DNA of 64,000 bases from Clostridiales bacterium (GTDB lineage Bacteria; Bacillota; Clostridia; Oscillospirales; Acutalibacteraceae): positions 440,716-504,715 of the forward strand of contig JAHZDE010000002.1 in the NCBI GenBank assembly GCA_019422525.1, given 5' to 3'. This document shows positions 1 to 8,247 of the stretch, piece by piece. The notes beneath the pieces are model-generated. The model was not told the origin of the DNA, searched no databases, and was given only the letters and a program-made list of their open reading frames with translations. Made by a program: the position numbers and the translations under genes. Every line of letters begins with the position of its first letter. The first letter of the stretch is position 1.

Positions 1-139
1 GGACACGGTGGATTTGGTGACAGGGGAAAACGTCAAGCTGTCCGTGCATGGAAGACACGACCCATGCATTGTGCCCAGAGCAGTGCCGGTGATTGAGAGT
101 GTGGCGGCGGTTGCGCTGTTGGATATGATGATGGACTGA
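1..139 (+). CDS. aroC: Chorismate synthase, C-terminal end (partial)
   Basis: Only the last 45 codons and the stop lie in the window; the reading frame begins at base 2. The translated tail contains [16 protein letters not shown], the conserved C-terminal block of chorismate synthase, which makes chorismate from 5-enolpyruvylshikimate-3-phosphate with reduced FMN. The identification is supported by pheA, the next step towards phenylalanine, lying 1.1 kb downstream on the same strand. The 5' part is outside the window, so its completeness cannot be judged. Confidence 0.9.
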   Translation, partial: DTVDLVTGENVKLSVHGRHDPCIVPRAVPVIESVAAVALLDMMMD

Positions 140-155
140 AAAATAGAGGGAAACC

Positions 156-698
156 ATGCAAAATCAATGGATACAGCTGATACCCGCGGAGGTATCTCTT
201 GCAGAGCAAGTGGTCGATTATTACCAGAGAAACCGAAAATTTTTAGAAAAGTTTGAACCGGTGAGAACGCAAGACTTCTTTTCGCTTGCCTATCAACGAG
301 AAGTGCTGCAAAAGGAAATCGCGGATCGTAAAGAAAAAACAGCATTTCGTTTTTATATTAAATTGGTAGAACAGCCTGAAAAAATTATTGGAATAATCGG
401 TTTGAATAATGTCGTGTGGGGGGCTTTTTGCTCCGCTTTTTTGGGATACAAATTAGACGAACAGTTTATCAACCAGGGGTACATGTCAATGGCTGTCTCT
501 ATGATTACCCAATATGCTTTTGAAGAATTGCATTTACATCGTATCGAGGCAAATGTGATGCCCAGAAATCAGGCTTCGCTGAGAGTTTTGCAGAAAAATC
601 AATTCGAAAATGAAGGAATTTCCAAATATTATCTCAAAATCAACGGCGTTTGGGAGGATCATATCCATATGGTCAAAATAAATTATGACATGCATTGA
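156..698 (+). CDS. GNAT acetyltransferase, RimJ/RimL type
   Basis: The 180-residue product looks like the RimJ/RimL/YdaF branch of the GNAT superfamily, which moves acetyl from acetyl-CoA to an amine, often a protein N terminus. The C-terminal half carries the typical pattern: a QGYMSMA stretch at the CoA loop, then YAFEELHLHRIEANV and N-x-x-S-x-x-V-L-x-K. The ATG follows AGAGGG at a normal distance and starts 16 bp after the aroC stop, so co-transcription is likely. The gene is clearly AT-richer than aroC and pheA around it, a possible sign of recent acquisition. The substrate cannot be told from sequence. Confidence 0.85.
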   Translation: MQNQWIQLIPAEVSLAEQVVDYYQRNRKFLEKFEPVRTQDFFSLAYQREVLQKEIADRKEKTAFRFYIKLVEQPEKIIGIIGLNNVVWGAFCSAFLGYKLDEQFINQGYMSMAVSMITQYAFEELHLHRIEANVMPRNQASLRVLQKNQFENEGISKYYLKINGVWEDHIHMVKINYDMH

Positions 699-728
699 TT
701 TTGAGTTGGGAAGGAAAGAAGTGAAACC

Positions 729-1187
729 ATGACCATCCGAAAAATGACACCGCAGGATTATCCGGCCGTTTCTGGAATGATGGAGGCTCTTCACCACCTT
801 CATGTAGAAAACCGTCCGGATTTATTCACACAGACGATGTGCGAAAATTTTCAGGAAACATATGACGCAATGATACAGGACGACACCTGTATTCCTTTGC
901 TGGCAGAAGAGGATGGCTGTCCGCTGGGGTTTTGCGTGCTTTATCTTCAGGAGCCCAGAGGAACCATGCTGCAAAAGACAGCCCATATGGATGACCTGTT
1001 TGTTGCGGAAAAGGCTCGGCGAAAGGGTGTAGCGAAACAACTTTACAGAGAAGCACAAGCCCGGGCACGTGCCGCCGGAGCAGTTTGTATGACGCTCAAA
1101 GTCTGGGCGTTTAATGAACCGGCTATCGCTTTTTACCGCTCTATGGGTATGAAAGTCCGTAGCTATTTTTTAGAAAAGGCACTGTAG
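729..1187 (+). CDS. GNAT family N-acetyltransferase
   Basis: This 152-residue single-domain GNAT protein has the acetyl-CoA pyrophosphate loop R-R-K-G-V-A near residue 100, followed by the helix that carries KQLYREAQARARAAG. A C-terminal NEPAIAFYRSMGM block is typical of motif B. The start follows a purine-rich GGAAGGAAAG site. It lies 30 bp after the previous acetyltransferase on the same strand. The two neighbours belong to different GNAT branches and are not a recent tandem duplication. The substrate is unknown. Confidence 0.85.
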   Translation: MTIRKMTPQDYPAVSGMMEALHHLHVENRPDLFTQTMCENFQETYDAMIQDDTCIPLLAEEDGCPLGFCVLYLQEPRGTMLQKTAHMDDLFVAEKARRKGVAKQLYREAQARARAAGAVCMTLKVWAFNEPAIAFYRSMGMKVRSYFLEKAL

Positions 1188-1249
1188 TTCATAGCATCAT
1201 GAGGAGTTTTTATTATTATTGATTTTTTTCATAGAAAGGCGGCCCGATC

Positions 1250-2377
1250 ATGGAATTATCGGATATCCGAAAAGAAATTGATGAAATCGACAATCAGCTG
1301 CTTCACCTCTTTCTCCGCCGGATGAAGTGTGCCGAACAGGTAGCAGCTATTAAAAAAGAGAAAAACCTGCCGGTTTTTAACGCCCAGCGGGAGCAGGAGA
1401 TCCTTGACCGGGCAGCCGAAAATGCCGGAGAGTATGCAGAAGCGGTGCGGGGACTCTACAGCACCATGATGAGTATCAGCCGTGACAGGCAGCACCAGCT
1501 ACTGAAAAGTGGAGGAGCTTTGAGGAAGCTAATTACCACCAGTATGGATAATATTCCCACTGATGGTGTGAAAGTAGCCTGTCCAGGCGTGGCGGGGGCC
1601 TTTACGCACCGCGCCGCCTGCACCGTTTTTCCCAACGGGGAAATGACTTTTCACACGCACTTTGACCAAGTGTTCCAGGCGGTGGAACAGAAAGAAGCCG
1701 ACTTTGGCGTGATTCCCGTGGAGAATTCCTCTGCCGGTTCGGTGGTGGATGTATATGACCTGATTTTGCGCTATCGGTTTTATATTGTGCGGGCGGTAAC
1801 GTTGCCAGTGCGTCATTTCCTTTGCGGCACCGAAAATTCCGATGACATCCAAATTGTCTTTTCTCATCCCCAGGCGCTGGCCCAATGCTCCGAATTTCTG
1901 ACCAAAAAGGGCTGGAAAAAGCAGGAATACAGCAATACCGCTGCCGCCGCCAAAATGCTCTCTATGGAGCGGCTGCACCATGCAGCGGTGATCTGCTCCA
2001 AAGAGGCCGCGGAAAAATACGGTCTGACCGTGCTGCAAGAGAATATTCAGAACGCACGGGACAACTGCACCCGGTTTATCGTCATCAGCCGTACCCCCTG
2101 CCTGCCGGAAAACGCCGACAAAATCAGCCTGTGTTTTTCGCTGCCCAATGTGCCCGGTGCGCTGCATCAGGTATTGGCGCGCTTTGCCCTGAACGGCCTG
2201 AACCTGACGAAAATCGAATCCCGCCCCATTCCCGGCAAGGCCTTTGAATATGACTTTTATTTGGATTTTACCGGGAACCTAAAGGAATCCCACACGCTGG
2301 AGCTGCTGTGCTCTTTGAGCGAGGAACTGCCGCGCTTTACATTCCTTGGCAACTATTTGGAAACAAAAGAACTGTAA
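1250..2377 (+). CDS. pheA: Bifunctional chorismate mutase / prephenate dehydratase (P-protein)
   Basis: The 375-residue protein converts chorismate to prephenate and then to phenylpyruvate, the committed route to phenylalanine. Residues 1-85 form an AroQ-type chorismate mutase helix bundle (RKEIDEID, LLHLFLRRM). Residues 107-285 form the dehydratase, with ENSSAG at 158-163 and the catalytic TRF at 274-276. Residues 292-370 form an ACT domain with the phenylalanine-binding motifs GAL (303-305) and ESRP (323-326), so feedback inhibition by phenylalanine is expected. The ATG at 1250 follows AAAGGCGG. No T-box or other leader is visible in the 62 bp upstream, so transcription probably comes from the aroC side. 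Confidence 0.95.
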   Translation: MELSDIRKEIDEIDNQLLHLFLRRMKCAEQVAAIKKEKNLPVFNAQREQEILDRAAENAGEYAEAVRGLYSTMMSISRDRQHQLLKSGGALRKLITTSMDNIPTDGVKVACPGVAGAFTHRAACTVFPNGEMTFHTHFDQVFQAVEQKEADFGVIPVENSSAGSVVDVYDLILRYRFYIVRAVTLPVRHFLCGTENSDDIQIVFSHPQALAQCSEFLTKKGWKKQEYSNTAAAAKMLSMERLHHAAVICSKEAAEKYGLTVLQENIQNARDNCTRFIVISRTPCLPENADKISLCFSLPNVPGALHQVLARFALNGLNLTKIESRPIPGKAFEYDFYLDFTGNLKESHTLELLCSLSEELPRFTFLGNYLETKEL

Positions 2378-2404
2378 AAATAAATTTGGAAAGAAGGCAT
2401 TTTC

Positions 2405-2908
2405 ATGCAAATCTCTTTTGAACCGGTACAAACGCCGGAAGAAGTCAATACCATGTGTACGCTGGCCGCTGAAATTTGGGAAGAGCACTTCACCCCGATT
2501 TTGGAGCCGGGCCAGGTGCCGTATATGGTGGAGAAATTCCAGTCGGTTCCCGCTGTCACCAAGCAGATTCAGGAGGGCTATGAATACCGGTTGACGGTAG
2601 TCGATGGCAAACCGGCTGGCTATACCGGTTTCCATCCCGATGGCAACGGCAAGATGTTTTTGAGTAAACTCTATGTACACAAGAATTTCCGCGGTACCGG
2701 TCTTGCCAGAAAAGCTTTTACATATTTGCAGGAGCGCTGCCGCAAAGAGGGGCTTTCTGCTATCTGGCTCACGGTCAACCGGTTTAATACGCATACCATT
2801 GAAATTTACCGCCATTTTGGCTTTACGGTGATTCGAGAAGAAAAAACCGACATTGGGAACGGTTACTATATGGACGATTATGTCATGGAAGTGCCGGTGA
2901 ATGGCTGA
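2405..2908 (+). CDS. GNAT family N-acetyltransferase
   Basis: The 167-residue protein contains the GNAT CoA-binding motif R-G-T-G-L-A-R near residue 100, preceded by the beta-strand LYVHKNF and followed by a helix and the NTHTIEIYRHFGF block. The N-terminal part resembles acetyltransferases of the diamine or peptide N-acetyltransferase type, but the substrate is not determinable. It starts 27 bp after pheA with GGAAAGAAGG as the ribosome binding site and is probably the last gene of the aroC-pheA transcription unit. It is the third acetyltransferase in the first 3 kb. Confidence 0.85.
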   Translation: MQISFEPVQTPEEVNTMCTLAAEIWEEHFTPILEPGQVPYMVEKFQSVPAVTKQIQEGYEYRLTVVDGKPAGYTGFHPDGNGKMFLSKLYVHKNFRGTGLARKAFTYLQERCRKEGLSAIWLTVNRFNTHTIEIYRHFGFTVIREEKTDIGNGYYMDDYVMEVPVNG

Positions 2909-2968
2909 CAATTTTCTGCCTTGGATTTTGGGCAAAATGGGGAAACTGTTAAGACGAACTCGACTCTC

Positions 2969-2998
2969 TTGACTTTCTGCTGGCTGGTATGATATAGT
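2969..2998 (+). promoter_or_regulatory. Sigma-A type promoter of the glycine riboswitch leader
   Basis: A TTGACT -35 box (2969-2974) and a TATAGT -10 box (2993-2998) are separated by 18 bp. They lie about 30 bp before the first glycine aptamer and behind the last gene of the pheA cluster, so this promoter should start the riboswitch transcript. Confidence 0.7.
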
Positions 2999-3029
2999 GG
3001 AAAGGCTGACATAAAAAATAATGTGGTGA

Positions 3030-3215
3030 CAAACGAAGTTTGCAGGAAAAGCAGGGAAGCTGCTGCCGAAGGAGCAAAACTCTCAGGTGTCCAAATTTGG
3101 ATGAGGACTGCAAATGGATGTGGCTCTGGAGAATGCCCAAAATGGGCTGCCGAAGGTGCAACGTAGGATGTTTTCCTGCGAAATCTCTCAGGCAAAAGGA
3201 CAGAGTGGAAAAAAC
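3030..3215 (+). ncRNA. Tandem glycine riboswitch (two aptamers)
   Basis: Two copies of the gcvT/glycine aptamer core are visible. The first (about 3041-3111) has GCCGAAGGAGCAAAACTCTCAGG. The second (about 3118-3212) has CTGGAGA, then GCCGAAGGTGCAA, then ATCTCTCAGGCAAAAGGACAGAG. This is the classical two-aptamer arrangement that binds glycine. A terminator hairpin lies 57 bp behind the second aptamer and the first gene behind that is an amino-acid:sodium symporter. Glycine binding most likely controls termination at 3272-3303; whether glycine turns the gene on or off was not worked out from folding. Confidence 0.93.
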
Positions 3216-3271
3216 GTCGATCAAAGGCGTGCCCTTTTGATACCGTTTTTCCATGAATTTCGTTTTTTCAG

Positions 3272-3303
3272 AGCCAGAACCTTTTGTGGGGTCTGGCTTT
3301 TTT
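3272..3303 (+). terminator. Riboswitch expression-platform terminator
   Basis: AGCCAGA (3272-3278) pairs with TCTGGCT (3292-3298) and is followed by a run of T. The hairpin sits between the glycine aptamers and the symporter start, where a controllable terminator is expected. Confidence 0.8.
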
Positions 3304-3338
3304 CTTTGTTTGCACGGATGAGAAGGGATTGGAAACGA

Positions 3339-4712
3339 ATGAATATGGATCAGCTTGCTGCACTGGTCAGCACGATCAGTGACTTTGTATGGAACAACCT
3401 GCTGCTGTGGTTATTGGTAGGTACCGGTATTTGGTTCACCATCAGAACCCGGTTTGTGCAGGTACGAAAGTTTGGCGAAGGCTTCCGTCGGCTTTTCAGC
3501 GGTTTTTCTCTGCGGGGCAAAAAAGCCGGCAAAGACGGCATGTCCTCCTTCCAGGCTTTGACCACCGCCATTGCAGCGCAGGTTGGCACCGGCAACATCA
3601 CTGGCTGTGCCACGGCTCTCTATTCCGGCGGCCCCGGCGCAATTTTCTGGATGTGGCTCTCTGCCTTTTTCGGCATGGCTACCATTTACGGCGAAGCCGT
3701 GCTGGCACAGAAGTTTAAATACACCGACAGCTCCGGCGAGGTGAGAGGCGGCCCCATCTACTACATCAAGGCCCGTTTTCAGGGAAAATTCGGCAAGATT
3801 CTGGCTGGATTCTTCTCCATCGCCATTATTTTCGCGCTGGGCTTTACCGGAAACATGGTACAGGCCAACTCCATCAGTTCCGCTTTCCAAACAGCTTTTG
3901 GCGTTCCCACCATTGCGGTAGGCGTTGTCATTGCCATTATCGCAGCTTTCATCTTCCTTGGCGGCGTGAGCCGTATTGCTTCCATCACAGAAAAGATGGT
4001 TCCCCTGATGGCAGTTTTCTATATTGTCGGCTGCCTTGTCATTCTGGTCATCAACCGTGACGCTCTTCTGGGTGCCATTCAGTCCATCTTTGTAGCAGCT
4101 TTCGATCCCCAGGCCATTCTGGGCGGCGTGGCCGGTATTACAGTACGGGAAGCCATGCGTTACGGCGTAGCCCGCGGCCTGTTCTCCAACGAAGCCGGTA
4201 TGGGTTCCACCCCCCATGCACACGCACTGGCCAAGGTGGAAAAGCCCCAGGATCAGGGCATTGTCGCCATGATCGGCGTGTTTATCGACACCTTTATTGT
4301 TTTGACTCTGACCGCTCTGGTCATTCTCACTTCCGGCCAGCTGCAGGCAGGTATGCCCAATGGCTTGCAGGGTACTGAACTGGCACAGGCCGCCTTCAAC
4401 CACGCGTTCGGCAGCTTCGGAAACGCCTTTGTCGCCATCTGCATGCTGTTCTTCGCCTTCTCCACCATTATCGGCTGGTACTTCTTCGGTGAAACCAACG
4501 TGAAGGCGCTCTTCGGTCAAAAGGCTGTGAAGATTTATGCTGCCATTGTGGTGGTGTGTGTGGTCATCGGCTCCACGCTGAAAGTCAATCTGGTGTGGAA
4601 CCTCTCCGATTTGTTTAACGGCCTGATGGTGTTCCCGAACCTGATAGCATTGCTGGCGCTCTCCGGTATTGTGGCAAAAGCAGCAAAGGGTCAGAATATT
4701 TTGAAAAAATAA
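3339..4712 (+). CDS. Alanine/glycine:cation symporter, AGCS family
   Basis: The 457-residue integral membrane protein imports alanine or glycine with sodium. It has about ten or eleven hydrophobic segments and the AGCS signatures: VGTGNITG followed by GGPGAIFWMW in the first quarter, and FSNEAGMGSTPHAHA near the middle. The reading frame is open further upstream through the riboswitch, but the ATG at 3339 (MNMDQLAALV) gives the usual family N terminus. An AAGGGA site lies about 12 bp before it, so this start was chosen. The tandem glycine riboswitch upstream makes glycine a likely substrate and regulator. Confidence 0.93.
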   Translation: MNMDQLAALVSTISDFVWNNLLLWLLVGTGIWFTIRTRFVQVRKFGEGFRRLFSGFSLRGKKAGKDGMSSFQALTTAIAAQVGTGNITGCATALYSGGPGAIFWMWLSAFFGMATIYGEAVLAQKFKYTDSSGEVRGGPIYYIKARFQGKFGKILAGFFSIAIIFALGFTGNMVQANSISSAFQTAFGVPTIAVGVVIAIIAAFIFLGGVSRIASITEKMVPLMAVFYIVGCLVILVINRDALLGAIQSIFVAAFDPQAILGGVAGITVREAMRYGVARGLFSNEAGMGSTPHAHALAKVEKPQDQGIVAMIGVFIDTFIVLTLTALVILTSGQLQAGMPNGLQGTELAQAAFNHAFGSFGNAFVAICMLFFAFSTIIGWYFFGETNVKALFGQKAVKIYAAIVVVCVVIGSTLKVNLVWNLSDLFNGLMVFPNLIALLALSGIVAKAAKGQNILKK

Positions 4713-4726
4713 ATTATTTGCAAAAA

Positions 4727-4766
4727 AGGAACCGCTTCCCTATCACTGGGAAGCGGTTCCTTTTTT
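4727..4766. terminator. Bidirectional intrinsic terminator
   Basis: AAGGAACCGCTTCCC and GGGAAGCGGTTCCTT form a 15-bp stem with a 7-base loop, flanked by A-runs on the left and T-runs on the right. It lies between the convergent symporter and pyrE genes and can serve both. Confidence 0.92.
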
Positions 4767-4782
4767 GTCATTTTATAAAAAA

Positions 4783-5445
4783 TTACAGGATGCAGTAGGT
4801 CTCCATGTATTTCTCCATAGCCGGAAGCACCTCGCCAAAAGTGCCCTGTTCTTTCAGATACTCATAAATATCCTGTACCGTGACCAGTGCATGAACCTGA
4901 ATTCCGAATTCTTCCTGGACCTCCATAATGGCGGTCTTTCCCGGAGTCTGTCCCACTTCACAGCGGTTGACAGAGATGAACATATCCTTTACTTCCACAT
5001 TGCCGCAAGCCTTCAAAACCGGCATGGTTTCCCGTACAGCGGTTCCAGCGGTAATTACGTCTTCAATAATAATAATCCGGTCACCGTCTTTAGGCTTGTA
5101 TCCCACAATGCTTCCGCCTTCGCCGTGGTCTTTCACTTCTTTCCGATTGAAGAAATAAGGCTTATCAATACCGAAATCCCGGGCAAGTGCGCCTGCAGCA
5201 GCTGTTGCCAGCGGGATTCCCTTATAAGCCGGGCCGAACATGGCATCGAACTGGTCGCCGCAGGTTTCCTTTACCAGAGCTGCATAGAAGCTGCCCAGCC
5301 GGGAAATCTGTCCGCCGGTACGATAGTTTCCGGTATTCACGAAATAGGGGGTATTGCGGCCGCTTTTGGTTACGAAGCTGCCGAAACGGAGCACGTCTGC
5401 TCCCATCATAAACTCAATAAATTCCTTTTTTGCAGGTGTCAGCAT
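4783..5445 (-). CDS. pyrE: Orotate phosphoribosyltransferase
   Basis: The 220-residue enzyme joins orotate and PRPP to give orotidine 5'-phosphate in pyrimidine synthesis. The PRPP-binding motif IIIIEDVITAGTA is present in the second half, and the loop FGPAYKGIPLA precedes it. The frame is open for 58 more codons upstream, but ATG 5445 (MLTPAKKEF) has AGGAGA 11 bp before it and gives the normal family length. No other pyr gene is next to it. A convergent terminator closes it. Confidence 0.95.
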   Translation of the reverse strand: MLTPAKKEFIEFMMGADVLRFGSFVTKSGRNTPYFVNTGNYRTGGQISRLGSFYAALVKETCGDQFDAMFGPAYKGIPLATAAAGALARDFGIDKPYFFNRKEVKDHGEGGSIVGYKPKDGDRIIIIEDVITAGTAVRETMPVLKACGNVEVKDMFISVNRCEVGQTPGKTAIMEVQEEFGIQVHALVTVQDIYEYLKEQGTFGEVLPAMEKYMETYCIL

Positions 5446-5481
5446 GGAAAACCGTCTCCTTTTCAGAAATCTGATAATTCC

Positions 5482-5490
5482 ATTATACCA
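5482..5490 (-). promoter_or_regulatory. Extended -10 promoter of pyrE
   Basis: On the minus strand the sequence reads TGGTATAAT, a perfect extended -10 (TGnTATAAT), about 37 bp before the pyrE start codon. No good -35 box is seen at 16-18 bp, which is acceptable for an extended -10 promoter. Confidence 0.6.
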
Positions 5491-5716
5491 GATGCGCCGC
5501 AAAAATCCTACTGTTTTTTCTTTTGTTGTTATCCTGCGGTTTGCGAATTTATTTTTGGATAGACCACGTCGGAAAGCCTGTGTAATTTTCGATAAATCCC
5601 CCAGGGCTTTCTTGTGCATATCGTTTTGTTTTTTTAAAATCCCCCGGTAAAATCACCAGTATCTTCCATGATAATCGAGTGTTTTTTACAAAGTTATATT
5701 TTTTTAGCAAAATCTA

Positions 5717-5769
5717 TAGAAAATCGATTTCACATATGGTATCATAGTGGCAGAAAATCGATTTCACAT
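5717..5769 (+). promoter_or_regulatory. Sucrose operon promoter with two LacI-type operators
   Basis: The 17-bp sequence GAAAATCGATTTCACAT occurs twice, at 5719-5735 and 5753-5769, with a 34-bp period. Each copy contains the palindrome AAATCGATTT with the central CG typical of LacI-family operators. A possible promoter lies between and across them: -35 TAGAAA (5717-5722) and -10 TATCAT (5740-5745), spacing 17. The first operator covers the -35 region and the second covers the start site. The regulator encoded at 7222 is the obvious ligand; its binding is inferred. Confidence 0.8.
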
Positions 5770-5814
5770 GTGCGGGTTCAAATGAAAAAGAAATGGTTGC
5801 AAGGAGGAACAAGT

Positions 5815-7197
5815 ATGGATTATCAAAATACAGCCAGCCTGATAAAAGAATATGTCGGCGGCGCAGAGAACATTGAAAGTGTGGCTCATTGTGCAACGCG
5901 GCTGCGTTTGGTGCTGAAGGATGACAGTAAGCTGCAAAAAGACAAAGTGGAAAAGGTAGAGGGCGTTAAGGGCGCGTTTACCAATTCCGGCCAGTTCCAG
6001 ATTATCATTGGCCAGGGTGCGGTGAATAAGGTGTATGATGCCTTCGTCAATACGGGGGATATTCATCAGGCCAGCGCCGAGGAACAGAAAAAGGCTGCTG
6101 CTCAAAAGCTGAATTGGTTCCAGCGGTTTGCCCGTACCCTGTCTAACATTTTTGTGCCGATTATTCCCGTCATTGTGGCCAGCGGCGTATTGATGGGCCT
6201 GCTGGGAATGCTGAGCAATTTCGGCGTGATTTCTGCGGATACAGGTGTGTATAAGCTGTTGGACATGATTTCCAATGCAGCGTTTACCTTCCTTCCTGTT
6301 TTGATTGCCTATAGTGCGGCAAAAGAATTCGGATGTAATCCCTATCTGGCAGCAATTTTGGGCGCGATTATGATTCACCCCAATTTGCAGAATGCCTGGA
6401 CTATGGGTACCGCCGGTGTGGAAACCCAGTACTTGGATTTCTTTGGTTTTCAGGTGGCGGCCATTGGCTATCAGGGACAAGTTTTGCCGGTGTTGATTGC
6501 CGTTCTGCTCATGGCTTTCCTAGAGAAGCGGATTCACAAAATTATGCCTAACTGTCTGGATTTACTGCTGACCCCCTTCTTTACACTGCTGATTACTGCG
6601 GTGGCGACATTCTTTGTCATTGGACCTGTGGGTCGTTGGATTGGTGATGGTATTTCTATCGGTTTGCAGTATCTGTATAACAACCTCGGCCCGATTGCCG
6701 GATTGATTTTTGGCGGAACTTATTCTCTGATTGTGATTACCGGTATGCATCACAGCTTCCATGCAGTGGAAACCGGTTTGCTTGCCAATCCTTCTATCGG
6801 TATTAACTTCCTGCTGCCTATCTGGTCTATGGCAAATGTAGCACAGGGCGGCGCAGCACTGGCAGTATATTGCAAAACCAAAAACAAGACTCTGAAAGCT
6901 GTGGCAGCACCTGCTTCCTTCTCCTGCCTGTTGGGAATTACCGAAGCGGCTATTTTCGGTGTCAACCTCAAGCTGGTAAAGCCGTTTATTGGTGCTCTTA
7001 TCGGCGGTGCGCTGGGCGGTTTCCTGGTAGTGTTTGGCGGTGTTGGCATGAACGGTATCGGCGTAACAGGAATTCCCGGACTGGCTTTGGTTGCGCCGCA
7101 GTCCATGGTGATGTATATTATAGGTATGGCCGTCGCCTTTGTGGGAGCTTTTGTGGCAACATGGCTCCTGGGATTTAAGGAGGAGGCAGACGCATAA
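5815..7197 (+). CDS. scrA: PTS sucrose-type transporter subunit EIIBC
   Basis: The 460-residue membrane protein phosphorylates sucrose during uptake. The N-terminal EIIB domain (about residues 1-80) carries the phosphorylation site Cys26 in VAHCATRLR. The rest is an EIIC domain with some ten hydrophobic segments and the motif TGMHHSFHAVE. There is no EIIA domain, so phosphate must come from a separate EIIA of the glucose type. The ATG at 5815 is preceded by AAGGAGG; upstream in-frame codons overlap the operators and are rejected as start. It heads the operon with regulator, fructokinase and sucrose-6-phosphate hydrolase, which fixes sucrose as the likely substrate. Confidence 0.9.
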   Translation: MDYQNTASLIKEYVGGAENIESVAHCATRLRLVLKDDSKLQKDKVEKVEGVKGAFTNSGQFQIIIGQGAVNKVYDAFVNTGDIHQASAEEQKKAAAQKLNWFQRFARTLSNIFVPIIPVIVASGVLMGLLGMLSNFGVISADTGVYKLLDMISNAAFTFLPVLIAYSAAKEFGCNPYLAAILGAIMIHPNLQNAWTMGTAGVETQYLDFFGFQVAAIGYQGQVLPVLIAVLLMAFLEKRIHKIMPNCLDLLLTPFFTLLITAVATFFVIGPVGRWIGDGISIGLQYLYNNLGPIAGLIFGGTYSLIVITGMHHSFHAVETGLLANPSIGINFLLPIWSMANVAQGGAALAVYCKTKNKTLKAVAAPASFSCLLGITEAAIFGVNLKLVKPFIGALIGGALGGFLVVFGGVGMNGIGVTGIPGLALVAPQSMVMYIIGMAVAFVGAFVATWLLGFKEEADA

Positions 7198-7221
7198 TAT
7201 ACAGTAAGTGAGTTGATGTAC

Positions 7222-8247
7222 ATGCGAATTAAAGACATTGCCAAAATGGCGGGCGTGGCGCCATCCACGGTATCTCGGGTGCTGAATAACTCCGGTTATA
7301 TCAGTGCGGAAATCCGGGAAAAGGTGGAAAAAGTCGTAAAAGAAACCGGGTATGTCCCAAATCAGATTGCCCAGTCTCTCAAGCGGCAGCGCACCCGTAC
7401 CATTGGCATTATTATCCCACAGATTGCATCCGAAACCATGTCCCGGCTGGTAGAAGCGGCTTATGGCTGCTGCAACCGCAGAGGCTATCGGATTTTGTTG
7501 GAGAATACCCAACTAAGCAGCCAGCGGGAAATTGAATGTCTGAAAAGCCTGTACCATCAGCAGGTGGAAGGAATCCTCCTTATGTCCGTAGGACTGACGG
7601 CAGAGCACGGCAATGTCATTCGCCAGCTGGATATTCCGGTGATTGTTACCGGCCAATATATGGATGGCCTATGCTGCTATACCCATGATAATCGAAGTGC
7701 AGCCCGGGATATGGTGCTGCGGATGGCCCAAAAGGGCAGAAAACGGATTGCTTTGCTTAATGTTGCTATCGAAGAGGATAATTCCATTAAAATTCAGCGT
7801 GAACTGGGATACCGGGACGCGCTGACAGCAGAAGGCCTTCCTTTTGAGGAAAGCCTGACCGCCTATGGGGCTTTCAGCATAGAATCGGGCAAGGAGATGA
7901 TGAAGGCCCTGTGGGAAAATAATAATCCCCGTCCCGATGCGGTTTTTGCCGTAACTGATAAAATTGCCATCGGCGCCATGGAGTATCTGCGGAAACAGGG
8001 AGTCAATATTCCCGGGGACTGCATGGTGGCTGGAGTGGGCAATAATAAGCTGTCGGAGTTTGTTTCGCCCCCGCTGTCTACCATTGAATTTTTCTATGAT
8101 GAGTTGGGAAGTATGGTAACAGACAGTCTGCTTTCTGCGGTGGAATCCGGTGAGTCGGTGCAAGGGGTACATGTTATGAGGCATCGTATCATAGAAAGGG
8201 AAAGCACAAATGGAAAAAATCCTGATACTGGGGGAGCTGTTGATTGA
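7222..8247 (+). CDS. scrR: LacI-family regulator of the sucrose operon
   Basis: The protein has an N-terminal LacI helix-turn-helix (MRIKDIAKMAGVAPSTVSRV) and hinge (residues 1-58), followed by a periplasmic-binding-protein-like effector domain. TTG 7213 and ATG 7216 are in-frame alternatives; ATG 7222 gives the standard family N terminus and has AAGTGAG about 9-15 bp upstream, so it was chosen. The 3' end overlaps the fructokinase by 38 bp. It probably represses from the two operators at 5719 and 5753 and is relieved by a sucrose-derived sugar phosphate. The effector is inferred from context. Confidence 0.88.
   Translation: MRIKDIAKMAGVAPSTVSRVLNNSGYISAEIREKVEKVVKETGYVPNQIAQSLKRQRTRTIGIIIPQIASETMSRLVEAAYGCCNRRGYRILLENTQLSSQREIECLKSLYHQQVEGILLMSVGLTAEHGNVIRQLDIPVIVTGQYMDGLCCYTHDNRSAARDMVLRMAQKGRKRIALLNVAIEEDNSIKIQRELGYRDALTAEGLPFEESLTAYGAFSIESGKEMMKALWENNNPRPDAVFAVTDKIAIGAMEYLRKQGVNIPGDCMVAGVGNNKLSEFVSPPLSTIEFFYDELGSMVTDSLLSAVESGESVQGVHVMRHRIIERESTNGKNPDTGGAVD

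Noticed and set aside
3411..4520. A 369-codon open frame antisense to the AGCS symporter
   Set aside because: The symporter frame carries all signatures and the riboswitch; the antisense product is Gly/His-rich noise.
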